From NCBI RefSeq assembly GCF_007829875.1, contig NZ_VIWV01000001.1:7204001-7268000 (forward strand): a DNA stretch of 64,000 nt, in the 5' to 3' direction. Source of the DNA: Streptomyces capillispiralis. GTDB lineage: Bacteria; Actinomycetota; Actinomycetes; Streptomycetales; Streptomycetaceae. Position numbers and translations under genes: made by a program. Shown one piece after another: positions 33,952-42,551 of this stretch (within the stretch, counting starts at the first letter, position 1; every line of letters begins with the position of its first letter). The notes below the pieces were generated by a model. It did no database searches and was not told the origin of the DNA. It was given only the letters and a program-made list of their open reading frames with translations.

Positions 33952-34668
33952 TCAGGCCAGCGCGGGCTGCTGGACCTGCTCGCTCTGCTGGGTCTGCTGG
34001 GCGGCGGCGAGGTCGACGCGGCCGGGGTGCGGGGTGGCGCGCGGGGCGGTCGTGCGTACGCCGTCGTCGGGGCCGATCCGGCGGCGACGACACGGCTCGC
34101 CGGGCTGGGCCAGGCACCACTCGCACTTGACGCTCAGGGCGTCGGGCAGTCCCTGCGCGACGGCGGCCTCGCGGGCTGCGCGGGCGGGCCGGTAGGGGGC
34201 GAGGGCGGCGCGGGCGGCGGGCGGTATGCAGGAGCCGATCTGCCGCAGCCTCACCTCCAGCCTCGGGTCGATCCGGTCGCGACCGCTGGTGATGGCTCTG
34301 GCCTGGGCGGGCTGCGCGGTGCCGGCGGCGACGGCGCGGCGGGTGCCGACCAACTCGGCGGTCCAGGCTGCTTGGTCGTCCGGGTCGGCGGACGGCGTGG
34401 GATCGGAGTGCCGGGCCAGGCGGTCGCGCCGGTAGCTCTCCCAGGGGCGGGCCACGTCCGCGGGCAGGATCTGGTAAGGCGAGACTCGGATGTGCTGTCG
34501 GGCGGCGACGCGGGCGTCCCAGCCGTGCGGAGTGGCCATCGGCACGTCGCCGAGCAGCTCGTGCCACTGGGCGAGCTGGTCGCGTGCCTCGCCCTGGTCG
34601 GTGCGGATGGTGCGGGGGTCGAGTCGGCCGATGTAGGCCAGCAGGGCGGCGATTTCACGGCGGTCCAC
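33952..34668 (-). CDS. hypothetical protein with a small zinc-finger motif
   Basis: 238 residues from GTG 34668 (GGAG eight bases upstream, three bases after the Rep-like stop). The N-terminal half is helical (REIAALLAYIGRLDPRTIRT, ARDQLAQWHELLGDVPM). Near residue 190 VKCEWCLAQPGEPCRRRRIG, a C-x2-C-x7-C knuckle found in several streptomycete plasmid proteins. Function unknown; position between Rep-like and WhiB genes suggests replication or copy control. Confidence 0.65.
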   Translation of the reverse strand: MDRREIAALLAYIGRLDPRTIRTDQGEARDQLAQWHELLGDVPMATPHGWDARVAARQHIRVSPYQILPADVARPWESYRRDRLARHSDPTPSADPDDQAAWTAELVGTRRAVAAGTAQPAQARAITSGRDRIDPRLEVRLRQIGSCIPPAARAALAPYRPARAAREAAVAQGLPDALSVKCEWCLAQPGEPCRRRRIGPDDGVRTTAPRATPHPGRVDLAAAQQTQQSEQVQQPALA

Positions 34669-34670
34669 GG

Positions 34671-35558
34671 CTACTGCTCCGTTCCGGTCGGCTCGTTCAG
34701 GGCAGCGAGAAGTGCGGCGGTGTGGGCCTCTGCCCGCGTCATGCCGCCGGGCTGGCCGGGACCCGTGCCGGGCACGGCGTAGACGTTCGGGCGGCCAGGG
34801 GGGTGCTCCCGGGCGACCCAGGAACGCCAGTCGGCAGCCCACGCAGCCGCCGACCTCGGCTTGAAGCCGGAGCGGTGGGCACGCCACTTCGTGTCGGCCG
34901 CCTGCAGGCCCTGCTCGCCCAGACGGTCGAGGTGCCCCTGCTCGCGGGCCCAGGTGTGGGTGGCTGGGTCGACCTGCCACTCGGCAGCTGAGAGGACGGC
35001 AGCACCACCACTGCTGTACCTCCGGTTCAAATCCGGTTCACTACGGTTCTGTGTGCCGGTTTCCGGTACATCGCTGTGCCGGTTCCCGGCACGTCGAGGT
35101 GCCGGTTTCCGTCCGGACCTGCCGGATTCCGGTACTGCCGGTTTCCGGGCCCTCGCAGGGGATTCCGGCACCTCACGCGGGCGGATGTTGTAGCGCCGCA
35201 GGGCCGAGATCCGGAGCGCCGGGGTGGCTTCGGTCCCCTCCGCCGGCGTCTGGTCGGGGTCCTTGTCGTCCACGGTCTCCGCCAGGACCTTGGCGGCGAG
35301 GGGGAGGCGGTAGACGGTGCTGCGCTGCGGGCCGGTGAGGTCTTCGAGCTGCTCCAGCTCACCGGCGTCGACCAGACGGTCGATGGCTTCGCGGACCGTG
35401 GAGACGGAGGCGCGGGTGCGCTTGGCCAGGCTCGACAGGGAGGCCCAGGAGACGCACTGCTCGTCGCCCACCCGGTCGGCGATCGACAGCAGGACCAGAC
35501 GCGCCGTCCCCCGGCTGCAACTGTGCTCCCACACCCAGTCGCGGGCTTCGCTGCTCAT
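34671..35558 (-). CDS. replication-protein-like winged-helix protein
   Basis: 295 residues, ATG 35558 with GGGAG upstream. N-terminal winged helix of the kind found in phage/plasmid replication initiators (WVWEHSCSRGTARLVLLSIADRV, CVSWASLSSLAKRTRASVSTVREAIDRLVDAGEL). Middle part is repetitive (VPES..R..RKPA) because its DNA carries iteron-like repeats. C-terminal domain (YSSGGAAVLSAAEW, FKPRSAAAWAADWRSWVA) is the replication-associated tail. First gene of the minus run; an 880-base divergent gap lies upstream. Rep function is inference. Confidence 0.65.
   Translation of the reverse strand: MSSEARDWVWEHSCSRGTARLVLLSIADRVGDEQCVSWASLSSLAKRTRASVSTVREAIDRLVDAGELEQLEDLTGPQRSTVYRLPLAAKVLAETVDDKDPDQTPAEGTEATPALRISALRRYNIRPREVPESPARARKPAVPESGRSGRKPAPRRAGNRHSDVPETGTQNRSEPDLNRRYSSGGAAVLSAAEWQVDPATHTWAREQGHLDRLGEQGLQAADTKWRAHRSGFKPRSAAAWAADWRSWVAREHPPGRPNVYAVPGTGPGQPGGMTRAEAHTAALLAALNEPTGTEQ
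35053..35172. repeat. iteron-like repeats (candidate replication origin) inside the Rep-like gene
   Basis: Palindromic cores at 35053 (GTGCCGGTTTCCGGTAC), 35076 (GTGCCGGTTCCCGGCAC), 35099 (GTGCCGGTTTCCG), 35120 (TGCCGGATTCCGGTAC), 35136 (TGCCGGTTTCCGG) and a half copy ATTCCGGCACC at 35162. First intervals are 23, 23 and 21 bases, about two helical turns. Core equals that of the operator at 2972. Rep genes with embedded iterons are a known plasmid arrangement. Confidence 0.55.
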
Positions 35559-36437
35559 CGGCAGCTCCCGACGAGCGGGCGGGTCCCGCAGCTCGGCGGG
35601 GCCATGAACGTGCGGTCCGGCTCGGGGCGCTGAGGCGCCGAGGCGGAGATGGCTGCCGCGCAGGCCAGGCGAAAGGGCCTTTTGCGCAGGGCAGGAGACA
35701 TGCGATACTCCCCTTTGCAGTGTTGCCACGCTGACGCGCCCCTTGGAAGGACTCAGCGTGGTGATGGTGGGCAATCTCCGCCCTTGCCGGGGTGGGTATG
35801 CCGCTTAGCGTTCGGCGTCCGTGAGTTACCGCTCCCGGGCGCCGTCGCTGTTTGTGGACCTTCGCGGTCCGGTCCGTCCTCGTGCTCTCCTCATGTCCGT
35901 CGCTGCGGGCGGGCTGCCCGGGGACGACGAACATACGCACGGACCCGTATCAAGATCCAGACTTGGTTCTTAAACTCTGTACTGGTTGCAGAGAGTCATC
36001 GGATGATCGTGTGCCGCAAGTGTCCGTACGGCGCGACCTGGGGCGCACCCCCGCGTCGAAGCGCACCGTTGCCGCGGTTGCCTCGAACGCCGAGAGCGTG
36101 TCACTGTGTCCGAATTGGAACGGGTGTCTGTTATTCCCTGCAGCGGAAATGCGAGGCGGATGGGGTGTTTCCACTGCCGCCTCCGCGCTTTCCGGTCGAA
36201 GATAAAATCCTGCGTGCCAGACGTGACCTATGTCGCTGGCTGAATGTGGCTTGTGCCACTCACCCGGCATACTCCTGCCGGTAGAAACGGACAGGCCGAC
36301 CTGAAACAGGCGGTACGCGTCACACGGAAACGTGCTGGTGAGGAAGAACTTTCCATACAGTGGATCAGCTCGTCAACTCACGTTTATCGCGGGGTAGGGT
36401 GCTTGAAGTGACGACGAAGTCCACCCAGGAAAGGATC
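35559..36437. other. intergenic region between divergent Rep-like and XRE genes
   Basis: About 880 bases with noticeably lower GC than the surroundings. It holds a promoter at 36372-36400. Several short open frames exist but none has a ribosome site and family pattern together. Could contain origin or control elements; none recognised. Confidence 0.4.
36372..36400 (+). promoter_or_regulatory. promoter of the XRE regulator gene
   Basis: GTCAAC (36372-36377), 17 bases, TAGGGT (36395-36400). The -10 fits the TAGRRT type; the -35 is poor. Transcription would start near 36407, so the GTG at 36360 cannot be the start and the GTG at 36408 would be leaderless. Confidence 0.45.
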
Positions 36438-36878
36438 ATGAAAGACTCGACCGAAGGCCAGGTGAGCCCCAAGGGGCTCATGGACCGCCTAAACCGCCTG
36501 TTCGACACAGTGCACCCGCCCGACCGCGGCCCCTTCAGCAACGCCGAGGTGGCCGAACTCATGGAGAAGCGCGGGCTGGGCAAACTGTCGGCCCAGTACC
36601 TCTGGCTCCTGCGGACCGGGCAGCGCGATAACCCGACGAAGCGTCACCTCGAAGCGCTAGCAGGGTTTTTCGGCGTGGACCCCGCATACTGGTTCGACGA
36701 CGCCGTCGCCGAAAAGACCGTGCAGGAACTTGAGTTGCTCGCACTGCTTCGCGACACGAAGATCAAAAACGTGCTCCTTCGCCTGTCCGACGTTTCCGCA
36801 GACGGAAAGGATGCCGTCCTGGGAATCGTCGAGAGCGTACGAAAATCCGAGGGGCTGCCACCCTCAACTGGCTCGTAA
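36438..36878 (+). CDS. XRE-family transcriptional regulator
   Basis: 146 residues from ATG 36438 with AGGAAAGG just upstream (leaderless GTG 36408 is an alternative). Helix-turn-helix of the type seen in streptomycete XRE proteins (PFSNAEVAELMEKRGLGKLSAQYLWLLRTGQRDNP) and a second conserved part LEALAGFFGVDPAYWF. The set XRE regulator, ImmA/IrrE-like peptidase, MAB_1171c-like membrane protein is recurrent in actinomycetes; the peptidase may cleave the regulator as in ICEBs1 control. Confidence 0.8.
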   Translation: MKDSTEGQVSPKGLMDRLNRLFDTVHPPDRGPFSNAEVAELMEKRGLGKLSAQYLWLLRTGQRDNPTKRHLEALAGFFGVDPAYWFDDAVAEKTVQELELLALLRDTKIKNVLLRLSDVSADGKDAVLGIVESVRKSEGLPPSTGS

Positions 36879-36913
36879 AACGGCCGCGTTCAGTAAGTGA
36901 TCAAGGAAAAGCA

Positions 36914-37426
36914 ATGTGGTCCGCACGTAGGCTGCGCCGGCCTGACCTCTTGGCCGAGCTGCAGCTCCCGCACGTCACCAATATCCGCGACCTCAGCGAC
37001 GAGGTCTCACGCCGCACGGGACGGAAGGTGGTCCTGGAGGCCCGTGAGCAGGCGCCCTCCGTGTGCGGGGCATGCGCCGTCACGGAGAGTGCCTTCCACG
37101 TGTACTACGACCCGCGGACCAGCTCCCTGCACCAGGACCACATCATTGCCCACGAGTTCAGCCACCTGCTGCTCAGCCACCACAAGAACCGCCCGGCGTC
37201 CGCGCTCTCCTCAACGATCTTCACCAGCGTGGGCTCGGCCACCGTCGAGATGATGTTGGGCCGTACCAAGTACGACGAGGACGAGGAGCGGGACACCGAG
37301 CTCCTCGCCTCGTTGATCCAGCGCCGGATCATCGACCGGTGGCTGCGCAGCGACGAGTCCTCCGGAGACGAAGTGCAGGACCGGGTCACGCACACGCTGC
37401 TGCGCCGACGGGAGGCCCGGCCGTGA
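36914..37426 (+). CDS. ImmA/IrrE-like zinc metallopeptidase
   Basis: 170 residues, ATG 36914 with AAGGAAA upstream. Zinc-protease motif HEFSH at 80-84 preceded by HQDHIIA, the arrangement of ImmA/IrrE enzymes. Upstream conserved CGACAVTESAFHVYYDP. Probably cleaves the neighbouring XRE regulator to release repression; that pairing is inference. Stop overlaps the next start (GTGA). Confidence 0.75.
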   Translation: MWSARRLRRPDLLAELQLPHVTNIRDLSDEVSRRTGRKVVLEAREQAPSVCGACAVTESAFHVYYDPRTSSLHQDHIIAHEFSHLLLSHHKNRPASALSSTIFTSVGSATVEMMLGRTKYDEDEERDTELLASLIQRRIIDRWLRSDESSGDEVQDRVTHTLLRRREARP

Positions 37427-38631
37427 AGGACCTGCTCCACCCGATCAGCCTCGTCGTCGCCACGCTCGGCTTCCTCTGCTTGCTGCGGGACGTGCCGACC
37501 CGCCGCCGAGACCCCGCCTTCACCGCGCTGGCCGCCGTCTTCCTGCTGTCAGGGCTGTCGTTCCTGTTCTCCATCACACTGATGTGGCAGTACCTCGACC
37601 ATGTCCTGGGCGTGGTGAACCTCTCCGTACCCCTGGCGATGGGGTGCGTGGTCGCGCTGCTCGCCTGCCAGCAGATCGTCCTCACCTACTGGGGATCACC
37701 CCCCGAAGTTGCCCGCAGGAGGGCACGGGAGTGGCTAGCCGCAGGCTTCACTGTGATCGCAGGGCTGCTGGTGCTGTTCGCCCTGCTGACGCCGAACGCG
37801 CCGCGACCGATCAACTTCACGCTGTACTACGCGCATGATGGCTGGTACGCCGCGTATCTCACCCTGTACGTCACGGCCTACACCATCGGTGAACTGTCCC
37901 TCGCCCGTGCCTGCTGGCGCCTGGCCCACCGCAGCACACGCGGGTCCGTCCGTATCGGCCTGCGCATCGTCGCCCTCGGCGCGACCGTCACTCTCGGGTA
38001 CAGCGCCGTGCGCATCGGGAACGTGATCGCCGGTGCCTTCAACGCGTCGCTCGCAGAGTGGGAGGGCTTCGCGTGGACCTGCGGCGATGTCGGCGCCATG
38101 CTCACGCTCATCGGCTGGCTAGTGCCCACCATCAACGATCAGGCTCAGAGCCTCCAGTACCGGATCAAGCAATACCGCAGCTACTACGGCCTACGCCCCC
38201 TGTGGCTGGCGTTCTACAGCGAGGCGCCCGAGATCGCACTGCCGATCGACCGAGTCGACCCGGCCCAGAGGCGCCGCTTCCGCAGCATCTCGATCCGGCT
38301 CTACCGCCGAGCAGTCGAGATCAGAGATGGACGGTTCGTGATCCGTCAGTACCTTGATGCCGCAGTCCGCGAAGCCAGCGAAGCCCGCCACCGGGCCCGA
38401 GGGCTTCACGGAGAAGAGCTGTCCGCGGCCGTCACCGCCGACCAGATCCTCGCCGGAATCGCCGCCCGGGCAGCCGGTACCCGCCCGGAGACCGACCAGC
38501 TCACCGAGTTCGCCGACTCCGAACGCCAGACCAGCAGGCCCATGGACGACATCGACGCTCTCCTCGACGTCGCGCGCCACCTGCCCCGCCAGCCCGCACG
38601 AGCCCCCCACCTTGAGCAGGTCTCTGCATGA
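37423..38631 (+). CDS. MAB_1171c-like integral membrane protein
   Basis: 402 residues, about seven or eight membrane segments in the first 240, followed by a 160-residue cytoplasmic part (YRSYYGLRPLWLAFYSEAPEIALP, RRAVEIRDGRFVIRQYL). This topology and the PLWLAFY motif mark the MAB_1171c/DUF6545 group annotated as putative transporters. Coupled by GTGA to the peptidase and by ATGA to the amidase. A sensing role coupling membrane signal to peptidase and regulator is possible. Confidence 0.75.
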   Translation: MKDLLHPISLVVATLGFLCLLRDVPTRRRDPAFTALAAVFLLSGLSFLFSITLMWQYLDHVLGVVNLSVPLAMGCVVALLACQQIVLTYWGSPPEVARRRAREWLAAGFTVIAGLLVLFALLTPNAPRPINFTLYYAHDGWYAAYLTLYVTAYTIGELSLARACWRLAHRSTRGSVRIGLRIVALGATVTLGYSAVRIGNVIAGAFNASLAEWEGFAWTCGDVGAMLTLIGWLVPTINDQAQSLQYRIKQYRSYYGLRPLWLAFYSEAPEIALPIDRVDPAQRRRFRSISIRLYRRAVEIRDGRFVIRQYLDAAVREASEARHRARGLHGEELSAAVTADQILAGIAARAAGTRPETDQLTEFADSERQTSRPMDDIDALLDVARHLPRQPARAPHLEQVSA

Positions 38632-40076
38632 CGACCGACCTCACCCACCAGCCCGCCCACGTCCAGCTCCAGGCCCTGGATCGTCGCGAGATCTCCAGCC
38701 GCGAACTGCTCGACCTCCACCTGGCGCAGATCGACGCCAGCCAGATCAACGCCGTCGTCACCCGCGACGACAGCGCTGCCCGAGCCGTCGCACACGCGGC
38801 CGACGAACGCCGCGCCCGCAACGAGAGCACCGGCATCCTCGACGGCCTTCCCCTCACGATCAAGGACAGCTTCGAGACGGCCGGCCTGCGCACCACCAGT
38901 GGCGCCGAAGACCTCGCCGATCACGTTCCCGCACACGACGCCGACGCAGTCGCCCGGCTCCGCCACCAAGGCGCCGTCATCATGGGCAAGACCAATACCC
39001 CGGCCTACTGCCAAGACCTGCACACCGACAACGTCCTGTTCGGCCCCACGCTTAACCCGCATGACCCCAAGCGCACTACCGGCGGCTCCTCCGGCGGCCC
39101 CGCCGCAGCAGTCGCCGCCCGTCTGACCCCCGCCGACCTCGGCAGCGACCTCGCCGGCTCCCTGCGGCTCCCCGCCCACTACTGCGGTGTCTACGGCCTG
39201 CGCCCCACGCAGGGACTCATCCCGGCCCGCGGCCACGTCCCTCGCCCGCCGGGCTGGATCACCAGCAATGACATGGTCACCCCCGGCCCCCTGGCCCGCC
39301 ACCCCCGAGACCTCGACCTGCTCCTCGCCGCACTGACGACACCGTCACCCGACGAGAACAACCCCTGGAGCGTCACGCTGCCCACAGCGCAACGCCCGAT
39401 CGGCCAGCTCCGCGTGGAAGTGTGGGCCGACGACGCGAGCTGCCCAGTCGACCGCAAGACCGCCGATGCTCTCGCCACCGTCGAGCGGACGCTGACCTCC
39501 GCCGGCGCGAGTGTCCGCCACACCACGGGACCGGTCGGCTTCGCTGACTCTCTGCGCCTCTTCGAGCAGCTCCTCTACGCCACCACGACCGCAGCCACCG
39601 ATGACGACGTCGGCGCCGCTGAACTCGCCGCTGCCCGTGACCTGCACACGGACGATGCGAGCCCTCGAGCCGCCTTCCTCCGCCACCGAACGCAGACACA
39701 CCGTGTCTGGCTCCGCGCCAACGAGGAGCGCCTCCGGCTCCGGCAGACGTGGCACCGGTTCTTCGCCGACGCCCAGCACGACGTCCTCATTACGCCCGCC
39801 GCTCCTACTGCGGCGATCCCAGCCGGGAGCCGCTCTCTCGTGGTCGACAGCGTCGAGCGGAGCTTCTTCGACCAGACCGGCTGGGCCAACCTGACCAGCC
39901 ACGTCGGTCTGCCCAGCCTGGTCATGCCTGCTGCGCGTAGTGCCGATGGCCTCCCGATCGGTGTGCAGCTGGTAGGACCGGCCTATTCGGAGCGGTCCTT
40001 GCTCGTGATGGCCGAGCACCTGGCGCCTCTGCTCGGCGGGACGGCCGCGGGCGTCATCGGATCATGGAGCGGATGA
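38628..40076 (+). CDS. amidase-signature hydrolase
   Basis: 482 residues. Amidase-signature catalytic elements: Lys79 in PLTIKDS, the cis-Ser in GGSSGG (154-155) and nucleophile Ser178 in GSDLAGSLRLPA. Length usual for the family. Substrate unknown. It is the last gene of the XRE operon (ATGA overlap) and its last 23 bases overlap the 3' end of the convergent kinase-like gene. Confidence 0.85.
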   Translation: MTTDLTHQPAHVQLQALDRREISSRELLDLHLAQIDASQINAVVTRDDSAARAVAHAADERRARNESTGILDGLPLTIKDSFETAGLRTTSGAEDLADHVPAHDADAVARLRHQGAVIMGKTNTPAYCQDLHTDNVLFGPTLNPHDPKRTTGGSSGGPAAAVAARLTPADLGSDLAGSLRLPAHYCGVYGLRPTQGLIPARGHVPRPPGWITSNDMVTPGPLARHPRDLDLLLAALTTPSPDENNPWSVTLPTAQRPIGQLRVEVWADDASCPVDRKTADALATVERTLTSAGASVRHTTGPVGFADSLRLFEQLLYATTTAATDDDVGAAELAAARDLHTDDASPRAAFLRHRTQTHRVWLRANEERLRLRQTWHRFFADAQHDVLITPAAPTAAIPAGSRSLVVDSVERSFFDQTGWANLTSHVGLPSLVMPAARSADGLPIGVQLVGPAYSERSLLVMAEHLAPLLGGTAAGVIGSWSG

Positions 40077-40572
40077 CCTCTGCGTCGCCGTTGCAGGTGA
40101 TGACGGCACCTTCATCGTCGGTAGGCGGTTCGAACCGAGCGAAGAAGTCGTCCAAGGCTTCGGGAGTCACGTTCAAGGCATTGGCGTCCTTGCGCTGGTT
40201 GCGCGCGGCGAGGCGTCGCAGGAGCTCCTCCCTGGAGGCTGGCAGGTAGACGAGCAGCGGGAGTCCGCCCGCGGCCTGGACTGTCTTCTTCCATTCCTCG
40301 CGATCGGAACGACGCCACAGGCCGTGGTCGAGGACGACGGCACGGCCCGCGCGCAGGTGCTCCGTGAGCTGCGCACGTACGGTCTCGACCGCAGGAGCCT
40401 CGCGCTCGAAATACCCGTGCTCGGGGTAGTCGACCCCATACCGGCCGTGGAGGCGGTGGACCTCCTCGTCAACGCTGAGGCGGACAAGGCCCATCGCGGC
40501 GAGGGCCTGTGCAAGGTGCGTCTTGCCGGAGCCGGTGATCCCGATGAGCAGGACGGCGGTCGGCTTGCTCAC
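40054..40572 (-). CDS. P-loop kinase-like ATPase (AAA_33/zeta-toxin-like fold)
   Basis: 172 residues. Walker A GITGSGKT near the N-terminus, a VVLDHGLWRR segment as Walker-B/lid-type motif, and REELLRRLAARNQ in the arginine-rich lid. Fits small nucleotide or nucleoside kinases and zeta-like proteins. It is the last gene of the long minus-strand 7-deazaguanine/NUDIX region, so a kinase acting on a nucleoside is plausible. Confidence 0.75.
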   Translation of the reverse strand: MSKPTAVLLIGITGSGKTHLAQALAAMGLVRLSVDEEVHRLHGRYGVDYPEHGYFEREAPAVETVRAQLTEHLRAGRAVVLDHGLWRRSDREEWKKTVQAAGGLPLLVYLPASREELLRRLAARNQRKDANALNVTPEALDDFFARFEPPTDDEGAVITCNGDAEVIRSMIR

Positions 40573-40611
40573 GATGTCGCGCTCCCTCGCGGTACTGCTG
40601 ATAGCTGCTGC

Positions 40612-41262
40612 TTACGTGCGGTCGCGTGGTCCGTAGACGGCGGCTGCCTGGCCGGTGTGGAGGGCCCAGTATCGGTCTCCGTAGCTGAAATGCCACCACT
40701 CCGTTGGATAGTTCACAAAACCGGCGGCTGACATGACGCGGCAGAGCGTGTCGCGATGGGCCCGGGCGGCGCCGATGATCGAGTTCGCGTGGGTGTAACA
40801 GGCGCCGTCGCTTTCCTCTGGGGAGGCGTTCATCCTCGTCCCCATGTCCACCTCCTGGCCGTCCGGGGCGGCGAGGGTCAGGTCGACGGCCGCGCCGGCG
40901 CTGTGCGGCGCGATCTCCGGCGGGGAGACGTAGCGGCTTGCGGCCTCGTGGACGCGGCTGTCGCTCCAGTCGGGGTTTCCGCGACGCAGCTTGGTCGCGT
41001 ACTCCTCGAAGTACGCCCGCTGGAGCGCCGGAGGCCGGTACCCCTCGACGACGAGCAGGCGGAACTCAGTGGGAAGCAGTCGCTGGGCGTGTTCCAGGCG
41101 CTCGATGAGCCCGTGCCGCAGGTGCGCGAAGTGGCCGCCGGGGTCCTGCTTGCGTTGATCGACGAGAAACAGGCCGGACGCCCGTGTGTCGATGAGTTCC
41201 TCGCCGCATTCCTGGACAGGGATGGCGGCGACCCGAGGGTCGGACATCAGCACGATCTTCAA
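40612..41262 (-). CDS. VanX-type D-Ala-D-Ala dipeptidase (M15 family)
   Basis: 216 residues, TTG 41262 with AAGGAG upstream. Active-site elements EGYRP (73-77), zinc ligands His120 and Asp127 in APHSAGAAVDL, and Glu188/His191 in EWWHFSYGD. All ligands of the M15D group are present. VanX normally removes D-Ala-D-Ala for glycopeptide resistance, but no vanH or vanA homolog is nearby, so it may instead process cell-wall or natural-product dipeptides. Confidence 0.85.
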   Translation of the reverse strand: MKIVLMSDPRVAAIPVQECGEELIDTRASGLFLVDQRKQDPGGHFAHLRHGLIERLEHAQRLLPTEFRLLVVEGYRPPALQRAYFEEYATKLRRGNPDWSDSRVHEAASRYVSPPEIAPHSAGAAVDLTLAAPDGQEVDMGTRMNASPEESDGACYTHANSIIGAARAHRDTLCRVMSAAGFVNYPTEWWHFSYGDRYWALHTGQAAAVYGPRDRT

Positions 41263-41322
41263 CTACGTCTCCTTCGACGCTAAAAGAGGAGCGGCGCGAC
41301 AGGCGTACGTCGGTGTCGACGG

Positions 41323-42522
41323 TCAGGCCAGGCCGTCGCCAGGCGTGGCCGCTGGTCCGGATGCGAAATGCGTGAAGTGCGCTGGCGAGTGGTCGATGGC
41401 CAGGTCGGGCCGCCATGCGGTGAGGATCTGGGCGCTGCACACGAACAGGCCGTCGGGCAGTTGATCGAGCGGGTGCCAAGCCCACTCGCCGACGCTTTCG
41501 TCCGGCTGCGTGGTCGGCTGCCCCTGCCAGGCGTGGACGAGTGCGCCGACGGTGACCCGCAGGACACCTTCGACGTGGTCGACCAGCGTGCCCAGGAGCT
41601 GGACGTCGCCGGTCCGAGCGACCAGACCGGTTTCCTCGCCGAGTTCTCGGATCACCGCGTCCTCGAAGGATTCCCCGGCCTCCACACTCCCACCGGGCAG
41701 TTCGAGGGTGCCGCGTCGGTGTCGGCCCAGCAGAATGCCCTGTTCGCTCAGCAGGATCGCTCCGACGCCGACGGCTGCGTGGGCTGCTGGCGCTCGGGTG
41801 CTGCGGGGCCGGCTGGAGACTCGCGCCGGCCGGTCGGGAAGGCGCCGGGCGTGGATGAGCTGCTGGATAACCGTGGCGCCCTCGTCGGGGTGAGGCAGCA
41901 GGTCGATGGCCTCGACGCGGAAGCCGTACTCGGTGAGCAGGTCCTCCCAAAGCTGCGGTGACAGGACCCACATCTGCGTCGGCAGGGGCGGATCGTCGCG
42001 CAGCAGGATCATCTGCTCGCGCGGCGCCACCTCCGTGGACGGGCCGCGGCCGTGCAAGTCGGTGTGGAGGAGCGAGAGGATCAGAGGGGCACCGGGGCGC
42101 AGTCCGTCGCGCAGCGCGGGCAGGGAGCGGTGCGGATCGATGAACCCGAGCGTCCCGATCGCGTATGCGGCGTCGAACGGCGCGGTGCCAGCCAGGTACT
42201 CGGCCACGTCTCCTTGGACGAACTCCACGCCCTCCACGTTCGTGTGGGCGGAGATGGCGCGTTCGTGCTGGGTCGGGGACAGCTCGATTCCGGTGACGCG
42301 GGCTCCGTGCGCCTGGGCGAGATGGACGGCGTGGTGGCCAGCTCCCGAACCGATGTCCAGGACGCGGCGGCCGGTGACGTCACCGAGGACTTCTGCTCCC
42401 GGTCCGACCCCTTCCCAAGGCGTCCAGGTGAGCTGGTCGGGGACGGGCGGGGTGTAGGCGCGAGCCAGTTGTCGCTGCCCATACATATGCCAGGCCCGTG
42501 TGTTGGTGTCCTCGGCGGCCAC
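41323..42522 (-). CDS. methyltransferase-NUDIX fusion protein
   Basis: 399 residues from GTG 42522 (CAGGAGG five bases upstream). N-terminal class I AdoMet methyltransferase (VLDIGSGAGHHAVHLAQAHGARVTGIELS), ending about 225, then a linker and a NUDIX domain with a canonical box GGSVEAGESFEDAVIRELG, EETGL. Fusion of these two activities is unusual. The open frame extends 1.4 kb further upstream as the antisense of other genes, which I do not count. Likely acts on a nucleotide or nucleoside-diphosphate linked substrate. Confidence 0.85.
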   Translation of the reverse strand: MAAEDTNTRAWHMYGQRQLARAYTPPVPDQLTWTPWEGVGPGAEVLGDVTGRRVLDIGSGAGHHAVHLAQAHGARVTGIELSPTQHERAISAHTNVEGVEFVQGDVAEYLAGTAPFDAAYAIGTLGFIDPHRSLPALRDGLRPGAPLILSLLHTDLHGRGPSTEVAPREQMILLRDDPPLPTQMWVLSPQLWEDLLTEYGFRVEAIDLLPHPDEGATVIQQLIHARRLPDRPARVSSRPRSTRAPAAHAAVGVGAILLSEQGILLGRHRRGTLELPGGSVEAGESFEDAVIRELGEETGLVARTGDVQLLGTLVDHVEGVLRVTVGALVHAWQGQPTTQPDESVGEWAWHPLDQLPDGLFVCSAQILTAWRPDLAIDHSPAHFTHFASGPAATPGDGLA

Positions 42523-42551
42523 GATTGCCTCCTGGGTGGGTGCGCTGGGGA

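Noticed and set aside
35559..36359. Several ORFs of 80-200 codons in the divergent gap
   Set aside because: No ribosome sites, atypical composition and mutual overlap; treated as non-coding.
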